Under the pieces are notes generated by a model. That model made no database searches and had not been told where the DNA came from. It saw only the letters and a list, made by a program, of their open reading frames with translations. This document shows, one piece after another, positions 54,277-63,134 of a DNA stretch of 64,000 nt. The translations under genes were made by a program, and so were the position numbers. Numbering within the stretch: position 1 is the stretch's first letter; the number at the start of each line of letters is the position of its first letter. This stretch comes from Nonlabens sp. Hel1_33_55 (GTDB lineage: Bacteria > Bacteroidota > Bacteroidia > Flavobacteriales > Flavobacteriaceae), in assembly GCF_900101765.1 (NCBI RefSeq), contig NZ_LT627735.1, positions 1,426,001 through 1,490,000 on the forward strand, given 5' to 3'.

Positions 54277-55191
54277 ATGAGAGCTTTAGTAATTTCTGGT
54301 GGTGGTAGTAAAGGTGCGTTTGCGGGTGGCGTTGCACAATACCTCATTCAAGAACTCAAATACGATTATGACCTCTACATAGGTACAAGTACCGGCAGTC
54401 TCTTAATCTCACATCTTGCCTTAAAAAAAATTGACAAGATCAAGGATGTGTACACGCACGTCAACCAGAAATCTATCTTCAGCGATTCGCCTTTTGTAAT
54501 CAAAACTGACAAGCGTGGCGATAAAGAAATAAGCATCAATCACTGGAATATCGCAAAACGTTTTTTGAAGGGAAAAAAGACTTTTGGCGAGAGTAAAAAC
54601 CTGCTCAAGCTCATAAAGGAAACGCTGACAATTGAAGAGTTTGAAGATCTCAAAACTTCTCACAAGGATATTGTTATTACGGTATCCAACTTGAGTTCTC
54701 ACGAGACGCAGTACAAATCCATAAAGGATTTTTCATATGATGATTTTTGCGACTGGATCTGGATTTCCTGCAACTACGTACCATTTATGAGCATCGTTTA
54801 TAAGGAAGGTTGTGAGTGGGCAGATGGTGGTTTTGGCAGCATGGTACCCATCAAGGAGGCCATCGATCGTGGTGCAACTAATGTGGATGTGATCGTGCTG
54901 GAGACTGAGGTCAATTATCTGAACAATCTTCCCTCAAAAAACGCCTTTTCCCTACTGACTAACCTTCATGGCTTCATGATGGATCGCATTGAAAAGCAGA
55001 ATATAGCGATAGGCAAGTTCACCGCATCCAACAAGAATGCGATCATCAATTTATACTACACGCCCACGGTGCTCACGACCAACTCTCTGGTTTTCAACAA
55101 ACACAAAATGACCAAATGGTGGGAAAGCGGTTTCAATTATGCCGCCCAAAAATACATGGATCAAAACGAGATCAAACCCCACGAGGATTAG
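54277..55191 (+). CDS. Patatin-like phospholipase
   Basis: 304 residues. Oxyanion-hole 'ISGGGSKGAFAGG' (8-18), nucleophile Ser38 in 'GTSTGS', and catalytic Asp near 182 in 'WADGGFGSM'. Releases fatty acids from lipids; no signal peptide is seen, so it may act at the inner face of the membrane. Probably cotranscribed with the MBL gene. Confidence 0.92.
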   Translation: MRALVISGGGSKGAFAGGVAQYLIQELKYDYDLYIGTSTGSLLISHLALKKIDKIKDVYTHVNQKSIFSDSPFVIKTDKRGDKEISINHWNIAKRFLKGKKTFGESKNLLKLIKETLTIEEFEDLKTSHKDIVITVSNLSSHETQYKSIKDFSYDDFCDWIWISCNYVPFMSIVYKEGCEWADGGFGSMVPIKEAIDRGATNVDVIVLETEVNYLNNLPSKNAFSLLTNLHGFMMDRIEKQNIAIGKFTASNKNAIINLYYTPTVLTTNSLVFNKHKMTKWWESGFNYAAQKYMDQNEIKPHED

Positions 55192-55271
55192 TATAGTTTT
55201 TCGCTATTTATTTTTATCATTGTCATTGTTTTATCCTATAGTTTAATGGAGCAACTAGATTGTGATTAGTT

Positions 55272-55287
55272 CGCTTTCGCGAAAGCG
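55272..55287. repeat. Palindrome copy 16 (intergenic)
   Basis: Full 16-bp copy, 5 bp upstream of the -7 element of the peroxiredoxin gene. The preceding AGTT is also shared with the copy upstream of pyrophosphatase. Confidence 0.95.
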
Positions 55288-55292
55288 GAAAC

Positions 55293-55300
55293 TACTTTTG
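55293..55300 (+). promoter_or_regulatory. Promoter -7 element for peroxiredoxin
   Basis: TACTTTTG, 27 nt before ATG 55328. The -33 zone is filled by the palindrome, as at pyrophosphatase. Confidence 0.65.
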
Positions 55301-55327
55301 CACCATAACAAAAAAACAAAAATTGTA

Positions 55328-55963
55328 ATGGCCATAGTAGGTAGAAAATTTCCAGACTTGAACGTAAACGCGATGAACGAAATGGGCGATACGTTCCAGA
55401 TCAACGTGCTGGAAGAAGCAAAAAACAACAATAAAAAAGTACTATTATTCTGGTATCCAAAAGATTTCACTTTTGTATGCCCAACGGAATTGCACGCCTT
55501 TCAAGAAGCATTAGGTGAGTTCGAAAAAAGAAACACGCTCGTCATAGGTGCGTCCTGTGACACTGCAGAGGTTCACTTTGCATGGTTGAACACTGCAAAA
55601 GATGATGGCGGTATTGAAGGTGTAACGTATCCACTAATCGCTGATTCTAACCGTAACCTGTCCACGATGTTAGACATCCTAGATGCAGATGAGGAGTACA
55701 ACGACGACCTTGAGGGATATTTATTGAAGGGCGATAATGTATCATTCCGTGCGACATATTTGATCGATGAGGAAGGAACCGTATTTCATGAAGGTGTGAA
55801 TCACATGCCAGTAGGACGTAACGTGAACGAATTCTTGCGCATGATCGACGCTTACACACACGTGCAGAAAAACGGCGAGGTATGTCCAGCAAACTGGGAA
55901 GAAGGAAAAGACGCTATGAAAGCAGATCGTCTAGCAACTGCAGCGTATTTGTCTCAAAACTAA
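55328..55963 (+). CDS. 2-Cys peroxiredoxin (AhpC/Prx1 type)
   Basis: 211 residues from ATG 55328. Peroxidatic Cys51 in 'DFTFVCPTEL', resolving Cys near 186 in 'GEVCPANWEEG', and 'GASCDTAEVHFAW' after the second strand. Reduces H2O2 and organic peroxides. The thioredoxin-like gene 270 bp downstream and trxB at 46184 can supply electrons. Confidence 0.95.
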   Translation: MAIVGRKFPDLNVNAMNEMGDTFQINVLEEAKNNNKKVLLFWYPKDFTFVCPTELHAFQEALGEFEKRNTLVIGASCDTAEVHFAWLNTAKDDGGIEGVTYPLIADSNRNLSTMLDILDADEEYNDDLEGYLLKGDNVSFRATYLIDEEGTVFHEGVNHMPVGRNVNEFLRMIDAYTHVQKNGEVCPANWEEGKDAMKADRLATAAYLSQN

Positions 55964-56234
55964 ACTTCAGTAGTTAGTATGTAGTATTTAGTATGTAGAC
56001 ATTAATCCCATCTCCAAATCTTCCTAAAGGGAAGAGAGCTATAAAGTCCTTTCCCTTGGAAATGATTTAGGTAAGGATTTCAGTTTCTATGTGTTGTCTA
56101 ATTATTACATACTAAGTACTAAATACTTAAAATATAAATTTCAGTAGATAGGTTTAGTGGCTGTCATTGAGGAAAACGCGAAGCTTTTACTCATTAGTCT
56201 AACTACCAAATACTAGGTACTAAATACTAAAAAT
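55964..56234. repeat. Intergenic region with scattered and inverted low-complexity repeats
   Basis: A string of TAGT/TATG units at 55970-55998 (TAGTATTTAGTATGTAG) recurs inverted at 56106-56126 and again at 56201-56230 (e.g. ACTAAATACT). Between them a segment (about 56027-56075) has CCTAAAGGGAA pairing with TTTCCCTTGG. It looks like a decayed dispersed repeat; no gene is seen. Confidence 0.6.
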
Positions 56235-56546
56235 ATGCAAACATTAGAACAAGATAACCTACAAGAGATTGTAGCAGGAAATAAAAAAGTAGTGGTTCAA
56301 TATATGGCGAGCTGGTGCGGTAACTGTCGTGTGATGAAGCCTAAGTTCAAGAAATTGGCTAGTGAAAATGACGACACGATCTTCATCCTAGCAGATGCCG
56401 AAAAGTTCCCAGAATCCAGAAAGCTAGCAACGGTAGATAACCTACCCACTTTTGCGACTTTCAAGGATGGAAGCTTTGTGAACCAAGTACAGACGAACAA
56501 ATTTGAAAACCTAAAAGACCTCGTACATGAAGTTACCAGTAATTAG
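56235..56546 (+). CDS. Thioredoxin-family protein
   Basis: 103 residues with the thioredoxin fold. Redox motif Cys28-Gly-Asn-Cys31 ('ASWCGNCRVMKPKF') instead of the usual CGPC, and cis-Pro in 'VDNLPTFATF'. Cytoplasmic. Probably the partner of the peroxiredoxin upstream. It overlaps the next gene by 20 bp. Confidence 0.92.
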   Translation: MQTLEQDNLQEIVAGNKKVVVQYMASWCGNCRVMKPKFKKLASENDDTIFILADAEKFPESRKLATVDNLPTFATFKDGSFVNQVQTNKFENLKDLVHEVTSN

Positions 56547-56775
56547 ACATTTCCAAAAAGGATCAAATAAAGAGCAGCTGGAAACAACCCTCGAAGTCCT
56601 AGAGCATTTTACAGAACACAGATCTGTTACTGATGAGGAAATGGATGTCGTAGGTGAATTGATTACCAACATTTGCGGCGCCATTGAAGTTCACAATAAC
56701 GTTGAGAACGGAATGAGCGGCGTTGAAGCTGCTAACGCTTTTGCACAAAAAGTGATAGGGTCAATTGATGCTTAG
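56527..56775 (+). CDS. Small conserved protein (DUF6952-like)
   Basis: 82 residues, helical. 'TEHRSVTDEEMDVVGELITNICGAIEVHNNVENGMS' includes a lone Cys. The family name is from memory of its place after thioredoxin in flavobacteria. Translationally coupled to the thioredoxin gene. No function known. Confidence 0.75.
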   Translation: MKLPVIRHFQKGSNKEQLETTLEVLEHFTEHRSVTDEEMDVVGELITNICGAIEVHNNVENGMSGVEAANAFAQKVIGSIDA

Positions 56776-56801
56776 TTAGTAGTTAGTAAATAGTAAATTT
56801 C

Positions 56802-56843
56802 AAAAAGGTTCCGAAAAGCTCAGCTTTTCGGAACCTTTTTTAT
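56802..56843 (+). terminator. Terminator after thioredoxin/DUF6952
   Basis: A long perfect hairpin: AAGGTTCCGAAAAGCT and AGCTTTTCGGAACCTT around C, with an A-run before and a T-run after. Confidence 0.95.
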
Positions 56844-56944
56844 TTCTTGATTCTTTTTTCTTTTTTCTTTTTTCTCGATTCTTCAAACCTAATTCCTCAA
56901 ACTGCATTCCTAATTCCTAATACTTAATACCTAATACCTAACAA
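56844..56944. repeat. Low-complexity intergenic repeats
   Basis: Three TTTTTTC units, then five CCTAAT-type units (CCTAATTCCTCAAAC ... CCTAATACCTAATACC). No gene is seen. Similar TTGATTCTTGACTC text lies at 50120-50150. Confidence 0.6.
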
Positions 56945-57478
56945 TCAATCCAACTTCGCATATCTCGCTGTTACCGTATCCCGATCACCACCAAAAAGAG
57001 ATAGAAAATATACATATTCGGTCATTTTTCCTTGAACAAGTACCAGATTACCATCATTATCGTTTCCTAAAATAGTTTTAAGCTCTTTCTGATAATAAAA
57101 TATAGGTAATGGGATCAAGGTCAATTTTCTATCGACCACAAAATATCCAGATCTTATCTTTCCCTTAAGTTCGATGGTGTCTTCAAGCCTACCTCTACGG
57201 TAAAGATTTGCCTTTAGTAATTTATCAGAAACCAATTCCAGTTCTACTTGGGTGAAATCGGCAATAAACGCCTGATCTTTGAAGGACTTATTCTTATAAA
57301 GGTCTTGCCACAAACTGTAATTACCTTCTTCTTCTGGCACAGCATTTTCATAAAGACCTTCGAAACTTTCCTTTTGAAATAAATTGGCTTTAAAATCAGA
57401 TTTACGTTCCAGACTCTTTTGAGAAATACAAGAGGATGATAGAATCGCAAGAGCGACGAGGAGAATAAAGTTGCGCAT
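56945..57478 (-). CDS. Lipoprotein of unknown function
   Basis: 177 residues. 'MRNFILLVALAILSSSCISQK' is a lipoprotein signal with Cys17. The mature part is beta-rich ('GNYSLWQDLYKNKSFKDQAFIADFTQVELELVSDKLLKANLY'). Not recognised. Transcribed alone, divergent from the DUF4197 gene. Confidence 0.75.
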   Translation of the reverse strand: MRNFILLVALAILSSSCISQKSLERKSDFKANLFQKESFEGLYENAVPEEEGNYSLWQDLYKNKSFKDQAFIADFTQVELELVSDKLLKANLYRRGRLEDTIELKGKIRSGYFVVDRKLTLIPLPIFYYQKELKTILGNDNDGNLVLVQGKMTEYVYFLSLFGGDRDTVTARYAKLD

Positions 57479-57541
57479 GTTGATTGGTTAGATTTGGAAA
57501 TGTTCATCAAGCATTATTCCGTTATTGAAAAACTAAAGAAA

Positions 57542-57571
57542 TTTGATGAATGCATTTAAAAGGTATCTTTG
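57542..57571 (+). promoter_or_regulatory. Promoter for the DUF4197 gene
   Basis: TTTG at 57542-57545, 18-bp spacer, TATCTTTG at 57564-57571. It excludes the in-frame TTG at 57569 as start and supports ATG 57587. Confidence 0.8.
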
Positions 57572-57586
57572 GAAAAACCCGAATCC

Positions 57587-58291
57587 ATGAAAAAGGTAAT
57601 ACTCCTATTTGTTGCATGTATCACACTTTCTAGCTGTGCAGAACTTCAATCCATCGCCAGCCAGCTACCACAAAGCGGTGCACTTTCTCAAGCCGATATA
57701 GGAAATGGTCTAAGACAAGCCCTGGACAAAGGCGTAACCCAAGAAGTAACCAAATTATCAGCCACCGATGGTTTTTTCAAGAATGAAGCAGTAAAGATTT
57801 TTCTACCACAAGAATTACAGGATGTAGACAGTGGTTTGAGAAAGATAGGATTAGGTAGTGTTGCAGATGAAGGTCTTAAACTATTAAATCGCGCTGCTGA
57901 GGAAGCTACTAAAGAAGCACTACCCATTTTTGTTGATGCAGTAAAGGACATCACCTTTGCCGATGCAAAAAATATTCTTTTAGGTGATCAGCGAGCAGCT
58001 ACCAGCTATCTAGAATCCAAAACACAGCAAAGTCTCTACGATAAATTCTCTCCAGTAATCGACAAGAATCTAGGTGAGGTTGGAGCAACAAAATTGTGGA
58101 CCGATGCTATTACTAGATACAATTCCATTCCGTTATTGAATGATGTCAATCCTGACCTAAGAGATTATGTCACACAAAAGGCGCTACAAGGTGTGTTTAC
58201 CATGATTGCCCAAGAAGAAATTCAGATACGGGAATCAGTAAACGCAAGAACTACAGATTTGCTTAGAAGAGTATTTGCTCTTCAAGACTAG
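57587..58291 (+). CDS. DUF4197 lipoprotein
   Basis: 234 residues from ATG 57587. 'MKKVILLFVACITLSSCAELQ' is a lipoprotein signal with Cys17. 'IGNGLRQALDKGVTQEVTKLSATDGFFKNEAVKIFLPQELQDV' and 'TSYLESKTQQSLYDKFSPVIDKNLGEVGATKLWTD' match the DUF4197 family. All-helical and periplasmic; function not established. Confidence 0.88.
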   Translation: MKKVILLFVACITLSSCAELQSIASQLPQSGALSQADIGNGLRQALDKGVTQEVTKLSATDGFFKNEAVKIFLPQELQDVDSGLRKIGLGSVADEGLKLLNRAAEEATKEALPIFVDAVKDITFADAKNILLGDQRAATSYLESKTQQSLYDKFSPVIDKNLGEVGATKLWTDAITRYNSIPLLNDVNPDLRDYVTQKALQGVFTMIAQEEIQIRESVNARTTDLLRRVFALQD

Positions 58292-58366
58292 ACTATTACC
58301 GTTGCATTTTGACATTTCATTAACTTAGATTATAATTTCTTTAAAAATGTTTTTCAGTTGAAATTT

Positions 58367-58374
58367 TATTTTTG
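58367..58374 (+). promoter_or_regulatory. Promoter -7 element for the small helical protein
   Basis: TATTTTTG, 24 nt before ATG 58399; no TTG at -33. Confidence 0.5.
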
Positions 58375-58398
58375 CCTGTTGAATATTTTAAGAGTACC

Positions 58399-58593
58399 AT
58401 GACTGATATTGAAATCGAACAAGCAGAAAAAACTTTAAACCAAAAAGAGAAAAGATATTGTAGCCTGATGCGCAAGTCTTTTGAAGTTTCTCTTAGAGAT
58501 CGTGAGCGCGCTGCCAAAATTCATGATAAAGCAAAATCCCTCTATCAAGAAATCGTTTCTACACGCAAGGCGTTGAATATGGAATTTGCTTAG
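58399..58593 (+). CDS. Small helical protein, unknown
   Basis: 64 residues from ATG 58399, highly charged and helical ('DIEIEQAEKTLNQKEKRYC', 'SLRDRERAAKIHDKAKSLYQEI'), probably a coiled coil. A start further upstream (58372) lies on the -7 element and is rejected. Converges on the DUF58 gene. Function unknown. Confidence 0.6.
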   Translation: MTDIEIEQAEKTLNQKEKRYCSLMRKSFEVSLRDRERAAKIHDKAKSLYQEIVSTRKALNMEFA

Positions 58594-58601
58594 GAATAAT
58601 T

Positions 58602-59936
58602 CTACAACAATCCTCTAGCCTTAATTTCTAAGTATTTATTGATCGTATTGACGGTCAATTCTTGAGGCTTTGTCAATATCGTTTGAATCCCAAATTTGTT
58701 AAGCTCATTTACGATGAGCTTTTTCTCATAAGCAAACTTTTCGGCGATCGTCTTAGTGAAGATTTCTTGAGTCGTTTCTGCCTTTTCTTTTAGCATGCTA
58801 GAAAGCTCTGTGTTTTCAAAGAAAATTACCACGAGCAAATGATTTTTTGCGATGGCCTGCAGGTAAGGCAATTGACGATGCAAAGCATCCAGCGTTTCAA
58901 AATTGGTGTACAATAGTAACAAACTACGTTGTGTGATCTTCCTCTTGATATCAATGTAGAGACGTGAGAAATCGCTTTCGCGAAAGTCGGTATCCAAATT
59001 ATATAAAGTCTCCAAAATCAGATTCATTTGTGACGATCTTTTTTGCGCCATCACCTGATTATCCACCCGACTTGAAAAGCTAAACATTCCAGCCTTATCA
59101 CCTTTCTTCAAAGCGATATTTGAAATAACAAGAGTTGCATTAATCGCGTAATCCACAAGCTTCAATTCTTCAAAAGGCATCTTCATCACTCGCCCTTTAT
59201 CAATGACGCTATAAACCGGTTGTGATTTTTCATCCTGAAATTGGTTAATCATCAACTGATTGCGTTTTGCTGTCGCTTTCCAGTTGATATTGCGCACATC
59301 ATCACCCAGAATGTAATCCTTGATTTGCTCAAACTCCATGGTATGACCTATACGCCTGATCTTTTTCATACCGTAATCCTTGAGCCTGTTGGTAAAAGCC
59401 ATCAATTCATACTTGCGCATTTGTAAAAAAGATGGATAATTGGGCACCATCGCATCGTGGTCAAAAATGAATTTACGCCAGATCAAACCTATTCCTGATT
59501 GCACAAACACGTTGAGCGAACCAAAATGAAATTCACCACGCTCCACAGGTCTTGCCGTATAAGTCAAAGTTTTTGAAGCACCTTTACCTAGATCAGTTTC
59601 AATCTTGAAATCTCGTTTTTGAAATTGTATAGGTAACTCATCTATAATGCGTAAAAACGTTTTGAATCCGTAGGCATTGCGAACTTTGATCTCTACTGGG
59701 TTTTCATCACCATTGGAAAATTTATCAGGTAAGATTCTACTGGCGATAACACCAGCGCTTCTACCATAGATCAAGATCAGGTCTACTATTAGTAATCCCA
59801 ATAGAATAAAAAAGCCAACCACCAGATAACCTATCAATCGCTCAAAGAAAAACGATACGATAAACAATACGATCAATGCAAGCAGTGCCTGAAAGAATCG
59901 TTTACTTAGAAATAAGGCTTTATAGATTTTCTTCAC
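58602..59936 (-). CDS. DUF58 domain protein
   Basis: 444 residues. Two membrane helices at about 15-32 and 35-55. The DUF58 signature 'EFEQIKDYILGDDVRNINWKATAKRNQLMINQFQDEKSQPVYSVIDKGRVM' lies near 205-255, followed by a VWA-like fold. Its ATG overlaps the MoxR stop codon by one base. With MoxR and DUF4350/DUF4129 neighbours it belongs to a MoxR chaperone-type operon. The palindrome's 12-bp core at 58975 encodes 'FRES'. Confidence 0.92.
   Translation of the reverse strand: MKKIYKALFLSKRFFQALLALIVLFIVSFFFERLIGYLVVGFFILLGLLIVDLILIYGRSAGVIASRILPDKFSNGDENPVEIKVRNAYGFKTFLRIIDELPIQFQKRDFKIETDLGKGASKTLTYTARPVERGEFHFGSLNVFVQSGIGLIWRKFIFDHDAMVPNYPSFLQMRKYELMAFTNRLKDYGMKKIRRIGHTMEFEQIKDYILGDDVRNINWKATAKRNQLMINQFQDEKSQPVYSVIDKGRVMKMPFEELKLVDYAINATLVISNIALKKGDKAGMFSFSSRVDNQVMAQKRSSQMNLILETLYNLDTDFRESDFSRLYIDIKRKITQRSLLLLYTNFETLDALHRQLPYLQAIAKNHLLVVIFFENTELSSMLKEKAETTQEIFTKTIAEKFAYEKKLIVNELNKFGIQTILTKPQELTVNTINKYLEIKARGLL
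58975..58986. repeat. Palindrome copy 17 (12-bp core, in DUF58 gene)
   Basis: CTTTCGCGAAAG with only the left GC flank kept; read on the minus strand as Phe-Arg-Glu-Ser. Confidence 0.85.
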
Positions 59937-61066
59937 TATCGTGGTATCTCGATGGTTTCCAAAATTTGTGCTACAGCTCTATCTGCTGTAAATCCTTCCA
60001 TCTCACGTTCTGGAGTAAGAATAATGCGGTGTCTCATTACTGCCTTAGCGATGTACTTGACATCATCTGGAGTTACAAAGTCACGGCCCATGATCGCTGC
60101 ATAAGCTTTTGAACCATTCATAATCGCGATAGATGCTCGCGGCGATGCTCCTAGATATAAATTAGCATTATTACGAGTATTCAGTACGATCTCTGCGATG
60201 TATTTGATCAAATGATCCTCTACAACAATTCCCTTTACGGTTTCCTGATGCTGTACGATTTGGGCAGCGCTCATGATACCTTCAATCATGGATTCGGGAT
60301 CTGAATTTTTACGGGCATGGTTGCCTTCCAATATCTTGATTTCCTCTTCCAGATTAGGATAGGCTACATTGATTTTGAATAGAAAACGGTCGAGTTGAGC
60401 TTCTGGTAATCGATAGGTTCCTTCCTGTTCAATTGGATTCTGAGTCGCAAAAACCAAAAATGGCTTTTCCATTGTATATTCTTTCCCATCAATAGTCACC
60501 TGACGTTCTGCCATCGCTTCAAATAAAGCAGCCTGTGTTTTTGCAGGGGCACGGTTGATCTCATCAATCAAAATAATATTGGAAAATATAGGTCCTTGCT
60601 TGAACTCAAACTCATTATTCTTCATGGAGAATACTGATGTTCCCAGAATATCACTTGGCATCAAGTCTGGCGTAAACTGGATTCTGGAAAAACCTACCTG
60701 CATGGTTTTGGCCAGTAATTTTGCGGTAACGGTTTTCGCAACTCCTGGAACTCCTTCAATTAAGGAGTGACCATTGGCTAGAATGGAAACGATCAAAAGA
60801 TCCATCATTTCTTCTTGTCCAACGATAACTTTACGCAACTCGTTCTTTACTTTTTCTACAGCGCTGGACAGTTCCGTTAGATCGACACGATTATTGAATT
60901 TCAAATCACTACTTACAGCATCTTCTTGAACTGGTGCTTCATTTGCAACCACATTCTCTGATGCGACCGCATCTGTTTCATGAACATGCTGTTTTTGTGC
61001 AGGCTCTGGAAGATTTTGACTTTGATTCTGATCTTCTGGCGTTGGGTTGTTGTTTTCTTCCATCAT
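59936..61066 (-). CDS. MoxR-family AAA+ ATPase
   Basis: 376 residues. The first 60 residues are a Gln/Pro/Glu-rich, low-complexity extension. Walker A 'LIEGVPGVAKTVTAKLLA', Walker B 'NIILIDEINRAPAKTQAALFEAM', sensor 'FLVFATQNPIEQEGTYRLPEAQLDRFLFK'. MoxR proteins act as chaperones that mature other complexes, often with VWA/DUF58 partners; both are encoded here. It overlaps the DUF4350 gene by 4 bp. Confidence 0.95.
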   Translation of the reverse strand: MMEENNNPTPEDQNQSQNLPEPAQKQHVHETDAVASENVVANEAPVQEDAVSSDLKFNNRVDLTELSSAVEKVKNELRKVIVGQEEMMDLLIVSILANGHSLIEGVPGVAKTVTAKLLAKTMQVGFSRIQFTPDLMPSDILGTSVFSMKNNEFEFKQGPIFSNIILIDEINRAPAKTQAALFEAMAERQVTIDGKEYTMEKPFLVFATQNPIEQEGTYRLPEAQLDRFLFKINVAYPNLEEEIKILEGNHARKNSDPESMIEGIMSAAQIVQHQETVKGIVVEDHLIKYIAEIVLNTRNNANLYLGASPRASIAIMNGSKAYAAIMGRDFVTPDDVKYIAKAVMRHRIILTPEREMEGFTADRAVAQILETIEIPR

Positions 61067-62376
61067 TTATTGTCTATAAAAAACGCCTCAATTTGCTTAT
61101 TGAGTTGCTTTAGTTCGTATTGATTGTGCAAGGGTTTTGCTCGCAGGTTATTGATCAACTGTATGAGTTCTTGAGTTTGGTCTTGCGGTTGGCCTGCTTT
61201 GGTAGCTAACTTCTTGATAAAGCTGCTGTCCAATTTTTCTGTATTGAGATAGTAGGTACTGCGAACTCGTTCCAGGAAAAAGGTGATCTTCTTATCAACG
61301 ATGCTGGTGTAGTCGCCACTTTGATAATACAGGTTTCCTATGGTTTTAGTGAATTCTACGGTAGCATTTTGAAGTGGTTTAATCACGGGTACGATGCGTT
61401 GCTCGCGTTTGCTTACAAAGATCATATAGAGCAGTATTCCAGCAATCGCTAGATAATAAGCCCATCGCAAAGATTCCTGTGAGAGAATAAAACGTAAGGG
61501 TGATGACACCACGCGCCTACCTGATTTACCGTAATTATCAAAATAGATATGGTCGTTTTGAAGGTATGAAAAAGATTCTGCTACGTATTGCTCTTTTCCA
61601 TTAAGCATATAGTAATTGCTATAAGCCAGCGGATTCAGATTATAATAAATAGCACCATCACCTATCGCCACTTCCACAAAATTGACTTGCGGAGTTTTTC
61701 TGGTTTTGATTTCCATCTCCTTCATGGACTTGAAGCTGTCTGGATCCTCAACGATATCTTCTAGATCTTCTTCGTCGTCCGTTTGAAATAAGGATTCTAG
61801 ATAATCAGATTCTGGATTGAACGCTAGCACTTCTCCTAGAACTTTGGTTCTCAAGGTATCATAACTCTCAAAATAGCGGTAACTACCTTCACGGTGATAT
61901 ACATAACTGCGATCCTTAAAGGACTTGTTTACCAACCTTGTTCTTATGGTATCATTGCCTGTATCCATGTAATAACTACTAGAACTTGCCTCTAGTTGAA
62001 GCGTATCTGCCAGTGCGCCATAGGCACTGGAACTGGAGATAAAAACCTTGTTTCCTCTGGCCACAAAATCCAACAGGTAATCCGTTTCTACCTCGTCAAA
62101 ATCAAGATAATTATTAAGAAATATATAGGTTGCACCTGTCAGATCTTGATGGTCACGCAAGAATTCCAATGGTACTTGCTCGACTGTTTCTATACTGGCA
62201 TCGCCAAAAATCTCATCCAGATTATCATACAACACATAAGCACCCAGCGGTACCGTATCGCCACTGGTGTAACTAGGCCGCCAATTGATAGGTTTTGGAC
62301 GATTGCTTTCAATTACAAAAAGCCCAATCAGGATGGCACCCAGCACGTATAATATGATCTTTGATCGCTTATCCAT
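61063..62376 (-). CDS. DUF4350 membrane protein
   Basis: 437 residues. N-terminal helix (about 7-22), then a Rossmann-like GATase-type DUF4350 domain ('KPINWRPSYTSGDTVPLGAYVLYDNL', 'GNKVFISSSSAYGALAD'), a second helix at about 295-315, and a cytoplasmic helical tail. No catalytic triad is obvious. Cotranscribed with MoxR (4-bp overlap) and DUF4129 (1-bp overlap). Confidence 0.85.
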   Translation of the reverse strand: MDKRSKIILYVLGAILIGLFVIESNRPKPINWRPSYTSGDTVPLGAYVLYDNLDEIFGDASIETVEQVPLEFLRDHQDLTGATYIFLNNYLDFDEVETDYLLDFVARGNKVFISSSSAYGALADTLQLEASSSSYYMDTGNDTIRTRLVNKSFKDRSYVYHREGSYRYFESYDTLRTKVLGEVLAFNPESDYLESLFQTDDEEDLEDIVEDPDSFKSMKEMEIKTRKTPQVNFVEVAIGDGAIYYNLNPLAYSNYYMLNGKEQYVAESFSYLQNDHIYFDNYGKSGRRVVSSPLRFILSQESLRWAYYLAIAGILLYMIFVSKREQRIVPVIKPLQNATVEFTKTIGNLYYQSGDYTSIVDKKITFFLERVRSTYYLNTEKLDSSFIKKLATKAGQPQDQTQELIQLINNLRAKPLHNQYELKQLNKQIEAFFIDNK

Positions 62377-63134
62377 CAGGCTGCCTTTTTGTTGAGGAGT
62401 TCAAATTGCTGTTTCGCTTTCGCGAAAGCGGACTCATCAATAGCAAATTCACCATACCAGACATAGTCGTACAAATAAGAGACTTTCTGGAACTGTGTCT
62501 TGAGGTCCACATCCTTGATTTCCCGATAATAATCACTGTTGGTTTTCTGGAAATCCCAATCGATTTTACCAGCAGAACTCAACATTTTGAGTGAATTGAG
62601 GTACAAATACCTAACCGCATTGCGATAGTTACCGTTAGCAATGGCCTCATTTATAAATTTGTTCAAGTCCAGCTCCTGAATATGGGTTTCCTCAACCTTG
62701 ATTTGGTTTTTATTATCTCCACCACGTGCCGTGATTCCACTGGCTTTCTCACCGGTAAGTAAACGAACTAAAAAGTAAATTGCGATCGCTCCAAAGAGCG
62801 CATAAACGGTCCATTTGATGATCTCTGCCCACAATGGACTGATCTCAATGCCAAACCAGCGGCCCAATGCACCAAACAACCAATCAAAGAAATCGGTTAT
62901 AAAATTATCTGCCTCTTGGGTAGTTTCTTCATAGTCAAATTCGTCTCCTGAGTATTGCTCTGAAAGATCAGCAGGCAACTCACGTACCTCGAGAGTACGG
63001 TCATCATAATCACGACCTAGTGTATCTGTAATCTGTCGCGGTCGCTGTTCAATTTCAGGAACGAGATCTTGTAGATTTTGAGCTTTCGCGAAAGCGAAAA
63101 GCAACAGAAAAAGAACACCTATTCTCCACTTCAT
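62376..63134 (-). CDS. DUF4129 membrane protein
   Basis: 252 residues. Signal peptide 'MKWRIGVLFLLLFAFAKAQN' (written partly by palindrome copy 19), a periplasmic acidic part, one membrane helix (about 108-126), and a C-terminal DUF4129 region ('INEAIANGNYRNAVRYLYLNSLKMLSSAGKIDW', 'YDYVWYGEFAIDESAFAKAKQQFELL'). It carries two palindrome copies, one at each end. Role in the MoxR operon is unknown. Confidence 0.88.
   Translation of the reverse strand: MKWRIGVLFLLLFAFAKAQNLQDLVPEIEQRPRQITDTLGRDYDDRTLEVRELPADLSEQYSGDEFDYEETTQEADNFITDFFDWLFGALGRWFGIEISPLWAEIIKWTVYALFGAIAIYFLVRLLTGEKASGITARGGDNKNQIKVEETHIQELDLNKFINEAIANGNYRNAVRYLYLNSLKMLSSAGKIDWDFQKTNSDYYREIKDVDLKTQFQKVSYLYDYVWYGEFAIDESAFAKAKQQFELLNKKAA
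62415..62430. repeat. Palindrome copy 18 (3' end of DUF4129 gene)
   Basis: Full 16-bp copy, read on the minus strand as Ala-Phe-Ala-Lys-Ala. Confidence 0.95.
63082..63095. repeat. Palindrome copy 19 (5' end of DUF4129 gene)
   Basis: 14-bp core, read on the minus strand as Ala-Phe-Ala-Lys-Ala inside the signal peptide. Confidence 0.95.
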
